Positions 1 to 22,100 of a stretch of DNA of 64,000 nucleotides are shown here, piece by piece. Origin of the DNA: Rugalucina vietnamica (Eukaryota; Mollusca; Bivalvia; Lucinida; Lucinidae); the NCBI GenBank assembly GCA_964017185.1, contig OZ024879.1, positions 42,725,883-42,789,882 of the forward strand, in the 5' to 3' direction. Position 1 is the first letter of the stretch, and every line of letters begins with the position of its first letter. The translations under genes were made by a program, and so were the position numbers. A model generated the notes under the pieces. The model was not told the origin of the DNA, ran no database searches, and saw nothing but the letters and a program-made list of their open reading frames with translations.

Positions 1-582
1 ATTTTTTTAGTTTTTCCAATTGTAAGTCTATGGAGACTATCGACCCCCGGGGCGTGGCCAAATTTGACCCCAGGGGCATGGCTGGCACAATTTATGTAGA
101 GGACCATTAGCCATTGCCACATACCAAATATCAAAGCTGTGGGCCCTGTGGTTTCAGAGAAGAAGATTTCTTATTTTTTTTCCCATAGTAAGTCTATGAA
201 GACTATCGACCCCCCTGGCGTGGCCAAATTTGACCCCAGGGGCACAAAAGGCACGATTTATGTAGAGGACCATTAGCCATTGCTACATACCAAATATCAA
301 AGCTGTGGGCCTAGTGGTTTCAGAGAAGAAGATTTTTTTAGTTTTTCCCATTGTAAGTCTATGGGACCTATCTGTTGCCATGGAAACCACAATTTTGATA
401 CAATCTGCTCCAAAAACTAATGCCATCAATCCCCCAACCCAATTATGGTTCACATTAAATTTGATCAAGATCGGCCCACTAGCTTCAGAAATATTCTTCT
501 TTGAAATTGTGGACGGACGACGGACGACGGATGCCTGCCTATCCTATAAGCTCACCTGTGAGCCTTCGGCTCAGGTGAGCTA
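1..582 (-). repeat. Family D element (AGCTCACC-hairpin type), 5' end cut by window
   Basis: Tandem-like segments share the phrases 'tatgtagaggaccattagccattg' in part, 'tttcagagaagaagat' and 'ttgtaagtctatgg'. The segment ends in a hairpin, CTCACCTGTGAGCC then ttcg then GGCTCAGGTGAG, at 552-581. The same hairpin ends the family D elements at 41.4, 50.0 and 53.3 kb. Short open frames here follow the repeat and have no protein signature. Confidence 0.7.
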
Positions 583-1403
583 AAAAACACAAATTATGTA
601 GAGGCTACTGTCAGGAACATGTATACAAAGTACAGGATTCATCCACTTGACAGTTTCTGAGGAGAAGATTTTTGAATGTTTTTTTTAAAATTTTGCCCTT
701 TATGGGGCCCCAGCAACCAATCAAAATAAAGGATTAGGACAAAACTCGCAAGAAACGTCAAACACTACTCAATAAACATTTCTGCAAAAACAAAATTCAA
801 ATGTCTGCAATTTTAGCGGAAAAATAGCCGATTTACACTTTTCCCATTATAAGTCTATGGAAACTTTAAGTTGCCATAGCAACCAGAGTTCTTATCCGCC
901 TGGAATAAAAAACATAAATTATGTAGAGGCCACTGTCAGGAACATGTATACAAAGTATAGGCTTCATCGCCTTGACAGTTTCTGAGAAGAAGATTTTTGA
1001 ATGTTTTTCAAAATTTTGCCCTATATGGGGGCCCCTGCAACCAATCAAAATGCAGGATTAGGACAAAAGTCACATGAAACGTAGAGGACTACTCAATAAA
1101 CATTTCTGCAAAAACAAAATTCAAATATCTCCAACAAGACAGCAAAAACTTGCAATTTTCACTTTTTTTCCATTATAAGTCAATGGGAAGCATAAGTTGC
1201 CATAGCAACCACAGTCCTTATCCGATCAAAACAAAAAACAATTATTCTTTCCCCCTACCTGTAGATGGTGTATGTGTAATATGAGAACAATCGGCCCAAC
1301 AGTTTCAGAGAAGAAGATCTTTGAAATTACGGACGACGGACGGACGCCGGAGCATGGGTATACTATAAGCTCACCTATGAGCCTTCGGCTCAGGTGAGCT
1401 AAA
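583..1403 (-). repeat. Second family D-like element
   Basis: This is a diverged copy with two internal units (about 585-890 and 890-1260). They share 'aattatgtagaggc', 'gccactgtcaggaacatgta' and 'tttctgagaagaagattttt'. It is closed by the hairpin at 1371-1402 (CTCACCTATGAGCC, ttcg, GGCTCAGGTGAG). The two adjacent elements read in the same direction, so this is either a tandem duplication or two insertions. Confidence 0.6.
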
Positions 1404-1853
1404 AAGCAGTTTCTGCTAACATGCCGAAAAAAATCAGCGTCGGTAGGTATGCAAATCTTTTTATTTTTTCTCTAATTTTTATTTGTTGAAAACAGCTAAA
1501 AATTGATATGCAACTTAATTCATCTCAAATACTAGAAAATGACAGACATTGAGGTTTAAAACATAAATAAACTTAAAGTGATTTTAAACATTATTTTGAC
1601 TAATTTTAAGTCAAATGTCCATTTACCTGAAAATTTCAAGGGTCGGTAGTAATGAAATTCTTTTTGTTTTCTTTCAAAATGGCACAAAAAATCAGGGTCG
1701 GTCGGATTAGCGGAAACGCAGCTTTTTTTTATTTTTTTGCCTAGGACTATATAATAAGCTTCCAACATGGATCACAAAAGAGAACACAACACCGGTAACT
1801 CCTTGAAGCCCTTTGTATTACAAGTCTGTGTATACACATAATAACAAAGTCCT
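1404..1853. other. 3' flank of RPL11
   Basis: AT-rich sequence with no gene. On the minus strand the candidate poly(A) signals for RPL11 are an AATACA at 1819-1814 (about 35 nt after the stop) and an AATAAA at 1733-1728 (about 120 nt after it). Ribosomal protein 3' UTRs are usually short, which favours the first, but the sequence alone cannot decide. The phrase 'aaaatcagcgtcggt' near 1430 recurs as 'aaaatcagggtcggt' near 1688, so this flank may itself be an old repeat. Confidence 0.4.
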
Positions 1854-15036
<13,183 letters not shown>

Positions 15037-15051
15037 GTTTGGCAGTTCACC

Positions 15052-15062
15052 GGAAAAGGAAG
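15052..15062 (-). promoter_or_regulatory. RPL11: RPL11 5' terminal oligopyrimidine (TOP) start region
   Basis: On the minus strand CTTCCTTTTCC runs from 15062 to 15052 and lies 15-26 nt upstream of the ATG (15036). Animal ribosomal protein mRNAs start with a C followed by such a pyrimidine run and have short 5' UTRs. The predicted start at 15062 gives a 26-nt leader. TOP mRNAs are translationally controlled through mTOR and LARP1. The exact start is inferred. Confidence 0.7.
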
Positions 15063-15331
15063 TAGTTTGATTTTTCGGTGAATCGTGTGACCAATAAAGA
15101 AGACAGTTCCCCGTAGGTAGTACTAAAATGCGAAATCATACATCTTCTCTCCCCAGTCCCCACTCCCGCCTATTCGAACCTTTATCTTTTTTCACATTTA
15201 TTGCTTTACCTCATGTTTTGTCGAGAAATAGCTATCACAGCTAATGTTATTTGTTATATGTATCAAGATTCTTGTATCTTGTGTCTTGTATCTTGTATCT
15301 TCTTCCTAATTTTGAAAGTTTCAAAGGATAT
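15063..15331. other. RPL11 upstream region
   Basis: Presumed core promoter of RPL11 on the minus strand, then 'tatcttgtatcttcttcct'-type short repeats near 15265-15305. I see no TATA box at the usual distance, which is normal for ribosomal protein genes. Confidence 0.35.
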
Positions 15332-16251
15332 TGTGACGGGATAGCCTCTCTAAATAGAATACGTTGGTGCAACATATGAGCGGCATCTGGAGTGCTAGTA
15401 AAATGCATTAACATCGATTTCAAACAACATTAGCTACATGAGCTTTTTTCCGACAAACAAAAGTATAAAAATAACAAATTATGTAAAACAGCTGTGGAAA
15501 AATCACAGTTAATTATGTCACGAGCACATCAGTATTAACAGTTTTATAAAGAAAAGTTAATATAAACTTAAATCAATGCTTAGCAGATTTTTGAGTGGTA
15601 ACTGATTGACCGCCTATTGGGAAATAGCTTGTCACTTGGCTTACAATATGTTTTCTTGGTATAAGTACCATTTAAATTTTTCCCACCCCTCGGTTTGTGG
15701 AGTGGGAATTTCTTTTTGTATGTTTCCTTTATCATTGCCTACTTGTACCTTTGCCTAAGAACCCAGATTATTGCACTTGAACTAAATTGAACAATGATTG
15801 AAAAATTACAAGAAACACACAGATATAGCTAAGCGTTGACTATATAGTACAGTAAACCATCCTTGGTGGATGAGCATGTTTTTTTCTCCACCGACGGGGT
15901 TTGATGTGGCTTGGCTCGGCTGTTCGTTACATTTGGTGGCAGCAGTGGTATGATGACAACTGCCAGAACGGAGTTGCCATACCCATGTGTTTCCCAGGCC
16001 AAGCCTCGGAGCGAAACTTCTCGGAGTGGGAAGTAATGTGACGGAATAGGCTCCCTTTGTAAAATACGTTGGTGCTGGAGAGGGATAGCCTTCCTTGATA
16101 GAATACATTGGTGCAACGTATTAGCGGCATTTGGAGTGCTAGTAATATGCAAATTAGAAACTTGAAACTTTTTGAAGCGAGTAAGTGTTGACTTTATAGC
16201 GCAGTAAACCACCCTTGGTGGATGAGCATGCTTTTCCACCGACGGGGTTTA
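15332..16251 (+). mobile_element. Candidate miniature LTR retrotransposon (TRIM)
   Basis: Two related direct repeats begin TGTGACGG at 15332 and 16037. They share 'aatacgttggtgc', 'gcggcat.tggagtgctagta', 'gttgact.tatag..cagtaa' and 'ccaccgacggggttt'. The first ends GTTACA at 15931 and is followed by TT and a primer-binding-site-like TGGTGGCAGCAGTGG. Only about 105 bp separate this from the second repeat, which is preceded by a purine run (GAGTGGGAAG). The first LTR is interrupted by a family E repeat and the second is truncated. With no coding sequence, the layout fits a TRIM. Confidence 0.55.
15585..15800 (+). repeat. Family E repeat, inserted in the TRIM LTR
   Basis: Contains 'ccgcctattgggaaatagct', 'cccacccctcggtttgtgga', 'gagtgggaatttc' and 'attgcctacttgtacctttg'. 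Related pieces are at 19800-19977 (reverse), 23497-23560 (inside a reverse transcriptase) and 27690-27785. The CCCAC...GTGGG core is a small inverted repeat. Confidence 0.6.
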
Positions 16252-16994
16252 CTGAGCATAGAACATTCATTGGAAATATACATTGTGTTAGAAGAGTATG
16301 ATTAACATTGTTCATAATAATCATTCAATATGTTTAGTAAGATATCCCTAGGTTTTGCTTCATAAAGCCTCGGGTCCATAGGCACTAAAACTGTAAGATT
16401 ATTCTCTATTGATCCACTTGGAGACACCAGGCAGATTTCTGTGCATAATTTTAATCATTTTCGCTACCTTAGTTCTCCACAATTAATAGTAATATGGACT
16501 TAAGGACTCATAGCAATTTTCCTAGGGCGTATGAAAATCACAAGAGAGAAGAAAGAGTGCTCAAAGTACATTAAATTTGTGTAGAAAATCAGCCTGTGTG
16601 TCTCCAGCAAGATAGATAGTGTGTGATGTCATCTGCAACCTCTCTACTGAACAATATTTTAGATCCGAGATAAAGTAATAATTTACATTAATTTCTCTCT
16701 ATCACTTGTTGAAAAATTATCAAGGCGATCACATTTATAAGCAAAAAAGAAAATTTACACACATTGTGTGTTGAAACAGCGGAACGGCGTCGACGACGTC
16801 ATGACGTTTACTAAGTCCAATCACATTGGTGGGAGCTATGGTTTTTCATGACGTCAAATTTGGATCATGTGACGTCGCGTGACACGATGTTGTTCATGGA
16901 AGTATGAATCGCATTGCAATTCTATAGGTTCATAAATGTAAGTATAAAATAATAAAATCAGTCACCAAGAAACATATGTATAGTTACTTATTTA
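16252..16994. other. Intergenic, anonymous stretch
   Basis: No gene or repeat boundary recognised. 16780-16880 holds four GACGTC/TGACGT motifs in about 100 bp, including CGACGACGTCATGACGT and CATGACGTCAAATTTGG. This resembles the motif richness of the TIR element at 4573-5720. Confidence 0.35.
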
Positions 16995-17032
16995 AGCCAG
17001 ATGTACGTAATTGGCCTAATGGTAGATTTTTT

Positions 17033-17056
17033 TTACTTATTTATTTACTTATTTGT

Positions 17057-17095
<39 letters not shown>

Positions 17096-17098
17096 TTT
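17033..17098. repeat. (TTTA)n microsatellite
   Basis: About fifteen TTTA/TTTG units in a row. They generate a spurious plus-strand frame rich in FIYLF residues. Confidence 0.9.
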
Positions 17099-17618
17099 GT
17101 GCGAGTGTATTTTGATGTTATTAATACATGTATACGAAATTGAAAAGAAGTCGATATCTTTCAAACTGGCCGGCCTCGGCGCCCTTTTATCGGGCTATCT
17201 GCCTTCAAAACAGTGAAATTTTATAGCAAAAATACATTGAGAACAGAGGTAGTAGTTGTCAAATTCCTGAGTGCGTTTTACGCGCGACGTCAATATTGTG
17301 TCAAAACTTCCGACGTTATTTTGCAAAATATTCTAACACACCTCGCCTATATAGCCAATGGTAAAAAACGTGTTATATTGTGCAACAATTTCACTTGGCG
17401 AATAAGCGTGGCGTTACTTTGCGGCATTTGTGACGTCAGCTATCCCACAAAGCAGCGTTAGACGGTGAAACGTCGTTTAAGCGCACAACAAACGTAATAA
17501 GTGTGTGTAAATACCAGCATTATAGTCAAATATTTGGCGGGATATCTGCAATGCAATGGCGGAAAGCTGAATGATATCGACGGTTTCAGCAACATTTATT
17601 CCGTTTATTGTGTGTTAG

Positions 17619-17796
17619 AATAGAAATAGATCAGCTCAAGAGCGTGAATTGTTGAGTAATAATTCACTGTTTGTCGGTCAGTTGTAAGAAGATAAATCAC
17701 TCGCGCTACGCGCTCGTGATTTGATCTTCTTTACAACTGACCTCCAAACAGTAAATTATTGCTCAACAATTCACTGCTAGAGCTGATCTATTTCTT
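17619..17796. repeat. 178-bp foldback
   Basis: Long inverted arms (tagaaatagatcagctc ... gagctgatctatttctt) pair almost throughout, including GAATTGTTGAG and GTCAGTTGTAA. They close on CACTCGCGCTACGCGCTCGTG. The architecture resembles the foldback at 6161-6334, although the arm sequences differ. Confidence 0.85.
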
Positions 17797-18223
17797 AAAT
17801 ATTGCCAACTGTCGCAAAAATGATGCTTTTCTCAGGATAACATGTCCGAGTAAAGTAAAGCCCCTTAAACTCTACGTCACGGAGGCTTAGATACGCACGT
17901 TCTTCTGTGTGCCTTCAGTTACGTACATCTGGCTCTACAGAGAAAAGTTCTGCACGGGCAAAATTTATACGCCTTAAACCCACGAAAGAGTGATATCTCA
18001 ACGCAAAATCTATACAACATAAAACTTATATTTCTTCATTAAAGCATAGTACAGTTAGAAATCAATAAAATTAGCATTACGAGTCGGATGGCTTTTCATT
18101 AATCATGGTTTAACATACGGACGTCGACACAGTGTCCCAGACTAACTTTGATGCCAGGGCCGTTTTATTGCTTTGTCTTCGTCTTCGCTAAAGTGATGCA
18201 TAGTTTGTCATTCCCGATTTCCA

Positions 18224-18241
18224 GGGGGGGGGGGGGGGGGG
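18224..18241 (+). repeat. Poly-G tract (18 nt)
   Basis: Uninterrupted G run, able in principle to form a G-quadruplex and prone to sequencing length error. Confidence 0.9.
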
Positions 18242-18507
18242 CTTGTTACATTGTAATCTCAATTTAGACGTTAAATAGCCAAACAAGTGAGTATGTGAAA
18301 ACTGGTACGGTGGATTTTCGAGTTTCCAACTCCCCCTGTCGATTTCGCAAACTTGACATTTGTCCTGTCAACGTGTACAAGCGCCTTATCTGTCATGACG
18401 TGTGTTGTCGACGGTATTGACAAACGTGGCCGACACGTTGATGTTGCATTACCGTGCTAATTAAAACATAAAAACGTATTTTAGGCTTTCCAATTATTTC
18501 TAGCTAC

Positions 18508-18668
18508 GTCTATTACTCCAAGGAAAACTAGATAGTGGCATTTTATTTCAGAACTTTTAAAATATTTTGCACCTAGACGAAAACTGCGTCTACAACTCCA
18601 TGGAAAACTAGATAGTGGCATTTTATTTCAGAACTTTTAAAATATTTTGCACCTAGACGAAAACTGAA
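18508..18668. repeat. Tandem duplication, period 80 bp
   Basis: The block 'ggaaaactagatagtggcat' to 'acctagacgaaaactg' is present twice in a row with very few differences, starting near 18522 and 18602. The near-identity suggests a recent event. Confidence 0.85.
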
Positions 18669-18851
18669 CTTCGATTTGACAACAAAACATGTACTGAATC
18701 ATTTACATAAAACAGAAGTGAGACCAGCGTGAAATGTGGCGTCATGAATGAAACGAGTCAGTACAAGAAAAATTGTGTCCAGCGTTCTTGCATAGGTATT
18801 GGTGTATAATACAAAGGAAACGTAATTTCACCATAACTTCTATTTTCCGTA

Positions 18852-19072
18852 AAGGCCACGTCACACAAATGCGAAAATCTCTCAACGCAGACTTGCGTTT
18901 AATTGCAAAAAATAGTTTGTTCGAGTTGTTGCTATACGTCCCTGTCAACAGTTATGGTCATGTCGGGACATTAGCTGTCGTCAGGCGGACGCAAAGCAAT
19001 AAATCAAACAAATCCCTTTTCGCAATTAAACGCAAGTCTACGCAAGTCTGGGCTTATGTGTGACGAGGCCTT
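18852..19072. mobile_element. 221-bp MITE with roughly 50-bp inverted ends
   Basis: The left end AAGGCCACGTCACACAAATG and right end CATAAG..TGTGACGAGGCCTT pair. The pairing extends inward through ACGCAGACTTGCGTTTAATT on the left and AATTAAACGCAAGTCTACG on the right. The centre holds 'ctgtcaacagttatggtcat'. Confidence 0.7.
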
Positions 19073-19692
19073 ATATAGAGTGCCTTCGACCGGTGCTGAA
19101 CATTTTGCCTTACGTATATTTGTTTTCGCAGTTTTCAGCATTTATAAAAGTTTTAACTGCCGGTATGGGTTGTTGGTTGACTTTGTGTTTTACAGACCAT
19201 GGCTTACGGAATCGAATCTGCAAGCTGTGGTTTATTATGCGAGCGGCTTAACCTCTACGCCACGGAGGCTTTATAAGCACCGGTATGGACGTTGGCGCCT
19301 ATTACGGGTGCCTGGGTGTCAAAATCATCGAAGATATGGGCGGACAGAAGCAGGGCCATTACCCAGCTAGAAATGCCTCTAAACTGCATGATTATGATTC
19401 TTACGGCCCAGCCTGCGCGACTGCATTGGTCAAAGATGACAGGTAACCAACATGGCCGTGGTACAGCGTTCCCTATGCATTCTGTAATTAAGATTCATTT
19501 ACTAAGGAGGATATAGAGACCTTTGATTATGTACAATCAGTGGCTTTTAATTTGAATATTAAAATTCACTGGTACAGTGGAGAGGCGCATTATTTGTGTC
19601 TAACAGTTACACTGGCAGACCCCCTGGTTGTGTCACGGCTTTGATACAGCGCCCACAGATTGACAAAGGCCGAGTGAACATAGTGCGTCCCA
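19073..19692. other. Intergenic, anonymous stretch
   Basis: Overlapping short frames here (19056-19370, 19292-19516) show no recognisable domain. Nothing else seen. Confidence 0.3.
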
Positions 19693-19795
19693 GTGATGTT
19701 AAATAGATTTGTATTGCTTTACAAAGGACTAAAAGGGCAAGCCAAAATTCTCACTGATGACCCTATCTCTAAGAATAGACGTTGTAGAAATCAGT
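19693..19795 (+). mobile_element. Fragment of the CR1/Jockey-like reverse transcriptase C-terminus
   Basis: The frame reads LLYKGLKGQAKILTDDPIS then KNRRCRNQ, matching LLYKGLKGKARIPTDDLIPK in the element at 22101-24706. Only about 100 bp survive. Confidence 0.75.
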
Positions 19796-19799
19796 TACC

Positions 19800-19977
19800 C
19801 TCACCAAAATACCTATATAGTTTTCCCCAGATATGTACTTTTACTTCCCGACGACAATTTCCCACTCCAAGAACCGAGGTGGGAAAGAACTAAATTAACA
19901 ATCAGGTACTTATACATGAAAACATATCGTAAGCCGAATGAGCAGCTATTTTCCCAATAGGTGGCCACACAGTTACC
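19800..19977 (-). repeat. Family E repeat, reverse
   Basis: Reverse complement of the left part of the copy at 15585, including 'cacctcggttcttggagtgg' and 'ccacctattgggaaaatagc'. It directly follows the RT fragment. Confidence 0.6.
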
Positions 19978-20366
19978 TAAACTTAACTAAAAATATGAAA
20001 CCATACATAAGACGCCAACAGCACAAAAATTTAAATAACAAGACATAAAACAATAAGAACCACCACAGAAGTATCGCCTTGAAAAGATCAGTAATATAAA
20101 ATTACTGGCGGGCTTATATCGATTTTACAGGTACATAACCTCACCCTCAACTTCTGCAGTGGTTCACAACATTTAGTTAGTTGTTCGGTCCTCGTGGTGA
20201 AACTCTAACTAGTCAAAAAGAAGACTTCTGGAGTGTGGCTTTACCATACATTCTTGGTGAACGAAGTACACTCCAGACGGAATTTTGACAACTAATAGGA
20301 AGAAAAGGGAGTTGTAGAAGAAGAAGGTGTAGAAAACAAAGAAAATGAAGAAGGATAAGCTGAAAC

Positions 20367-20368
<2 letters not shown>

Positions 20369-20402
<34 letters not shown>

Positions 20403-20404
20403 TG
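20369..20404 (+). repeat. (AGT)n microsatellite
   Basis: About eleven uninterrupted AGT units, then GTAGAAGTAGCAGCAGCAGC. The minus-strand frame of poly-Tyr and Cys is an artefact. Confidence 0.9.
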
Positions 20405-20501
20405 TAGTAGAAGTAGCAGCAGCAGCAGCAGTGGAAGAATTTGAGTCTGATTGATTTACATGTGGCACGCCAAATTGACAATAGATCAGTGATATTCTTA
20501 C

Positions 20502-20735
20502 TTACTGGAGATTGATGAATACATAGTTATGCAATTCTGCTTCTTAGACACCGACTGTCTAATGGTGGGGGAAAAGCCAGGATAGTTCTCGATGTTCGGC
20601 CCGGAAACACCCTTACTGGAGATTGATGACTACTTAGCTAAGCAATTCTGCTTCTTAGACGCCGACTGTCTAATGGTGGGGGAAAAGCCAGGGAAAGCCA
20701 TGACAGTTCTCGACGTTCGGTCGGGAAACACCCTG
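20502..20735. repeat. Tandem duplication, period about 111 bp
   Basis: The block starting 'ttactggagattgatga' and containing 'gccgactgtctaatggtggg' and 'gacagttctcgacgttcgg' occurs twice head-to-tail (20502 and 20613). The second copy has a small extra 'gaaagcca' repeat. Confidence 0.8.
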
Positions 20736-20795
20736 TGAAACCACCGCGCCCGGAAGGTGACAGTCAAACCATTGTTATGTAGTAGTGCTAGAAGT

Positions 20796-21165
20796 GCTAG
20801 GTATAATACCTTTCGGTACAAGCCGGCTTTTACAGCGACGCTGTAGAGTTTGGATCAGCACGCAGGAGATCCTGGTTAGATCCTCTACCGGGGGCAAAAT
20901 GTGTTAGCATAATACCTGTTACAATTTGGCGCCCAACGTAAAATGACCCATCCAATGGTTCGGAGTACACCCGTGTCGAATTTAGGTTCGTGAATCTCTA
21001 ATTGAGATTCGGGGACGAATCTAACATGGAGGTGGAAATATGTAGTGCTAGGTACAATACGCACTTGTACCGCCTTGCGGTACAAGTTGGCCTTTACTGT
21101 GACATGGTAGAGTGTTGGATTAGAACGCAAGAGATCCTGGTTCGATCCTCGGCTGGGGCAAAAGG
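20796..21165 (+). mobile_element. Duplicated tRNA-like segment plus LTR/primer-binding-site remnant
   Basis: Two diverged copies (20796-20901 and 21039-21161) each contain 'gtgctaggta.aata' and a tRNA-like stretch ending 'gagatcctggttcgatcctc', with box-B-like GGTTCGATCC in the second. Between them 20917-20939 reads TGTTACAATT then TGGCGCCCAACGT. This is the arrangement of an LTR end and a lysine-tRNA primer-binding site. No gag or pol is present. Confidence 0.5.
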
Positions 21166-21366
21166 TGATCAGTATTTTTTCAGCTATTACACATACCGAT
21201 GCAGGAACCATTGATAGTTTTTTTTTTTTCAATAGTCGATATTTTTACTGGCTTCGCCCGTGGGATTCGATCCTCACGGCAGAGGGACATAGCTAGTCAG
21301 ACTGGGCCATACGAGACTGTTTGAAGGTACATGTACATGTACCACTAAACACAAACGGGAAAATCT

Positions 21367-22028
21367 TGTCTAGCTGAAGGTATCTGAAATGTCAATGGGA
21401 GTTGATTTCTACAACGCCTATTCTTCGGGATAAAGTATTCTGGCTTAGCCCTTCAGACCTTGGTATACTTTACTATCATTCCTCCTCCAGAGATTGAAGT
21501 CTACACTGAGCTATGTACAAAACTTTTTTTTTAATCAACACTGTTTTAAACCGTCAGTTGTTTGTGCCTCATCAACGGCCTTGTACATGGTACAAGTGCG
21601 ACAATTCTCTTTACTGGAAGAATAGTCTTCCTTCTTCAGTGGTCGCATCTAAGACCACGGAAGAATTTAAAGCTCTCATTTAAACCGTGGGTCCAGAGGT
21701 ATACGTTTTAGTATGCCTCTGTCTAGCTTCTTGTAAATAATTTTAATGGCCCATCCCGAATGTTTCCCCCTAATTTGCTAAATTCAAAATTTAGCCACCC
21801 ACCCACACCTGAGGTGATGATCAGAAATTGATCGACTCAGTATCTGAAGACTTCTGCTTCTGCTTTGTACAATGTAGGGCTAGTTACAGCGTTATACACC
21901 GACAGACAGTTGAATCTAGAGTCTAACAACCCAAATTAAGACACAGACGGAAGAAGAAGAAGGTTCCCACTTCAGTTGTCCTAAAATGTCAATACTCCCA
22001 GTTTTAAAAACAATAATTTCCAGTCACA
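21367..22028 (-). mobile_element. Reverse-oriented RT fragment split by an insertion
   Basis: 21367-21487 ('agctgaaggtatctgaaatg', 'tacaacgcctattcttcggg') and 21962-22028 ('ttcccacttcagttgtccta', 'ataatttccagtcacaac') match consecutive parts of the minus-strand RT at 12890-13120. About 470 bp of unrelated DNA separates them, so an RT 3' fragment was interrupted by a later insertion. Confidence 0.65.
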
Positions 22029-22100
22029 ACAGAAGAAGAAGAAGAAGAAGAAGAAGAAGAAGAAGAAGAAGAAGAAGAAGAAGAAGAAGAAGAAGAAGAA
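22028..22100 (+). repeat. (GAA)n microsatellite
   Basis: About 24 AGA/GAA units, ending exactly where the retrotransposon at 22101 becomes recognisable. The ATG at 22101 may be fortuitous. Confidence 0.95.

Larger units (their letters stand above)
16995..17934. mobile_element. 0.94-kb TIR element enclosing a foldback
   Basis: Bounded by a perfect 16-bp inverted repeat, AGCCAGATGTACGTAA at 16995-17010 and its complement at 17919-17934. The interior includes a (TTTA)n tract, GACGTC-type motifs and a 178-bp foldback near the right end. There is no transposase. No convincing target duplication is visible, so the boundaries are provisional. Confidence 0.6.
17935..18851. other. Intergenic stretch with poly-G run and tandem duplication
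   Basis: No gene. It contains an 18-nt G run at 18224-18241 and an 80-bp tandem duplication at 18508-18668, listed separately. Confidence 0.4.

Noticed and set aside
15806..16239. Minus-strand frames of 100-136 codons
   Set aside because: They fall entirely within the LTR-like repeats of the candidate TRIM and run antisense to it, with no domain.
17001..17216. Small membrane protein rich in Phe, Ile, Tyr and Leu
   Set aside because: The frame is a translation of a (TTTA)n microsatellite.
20209..20481. Tyr/Cys-rich minus-strand protein
   Set aside because: Produced by the (AGT)n and GCA microsatellites.
21098..21165. tRNA gene
   Set aside because: Has a good box B, but the anticodon arm and acceptor stem do not form and a diverged duplicate lies 240 bp upstream.
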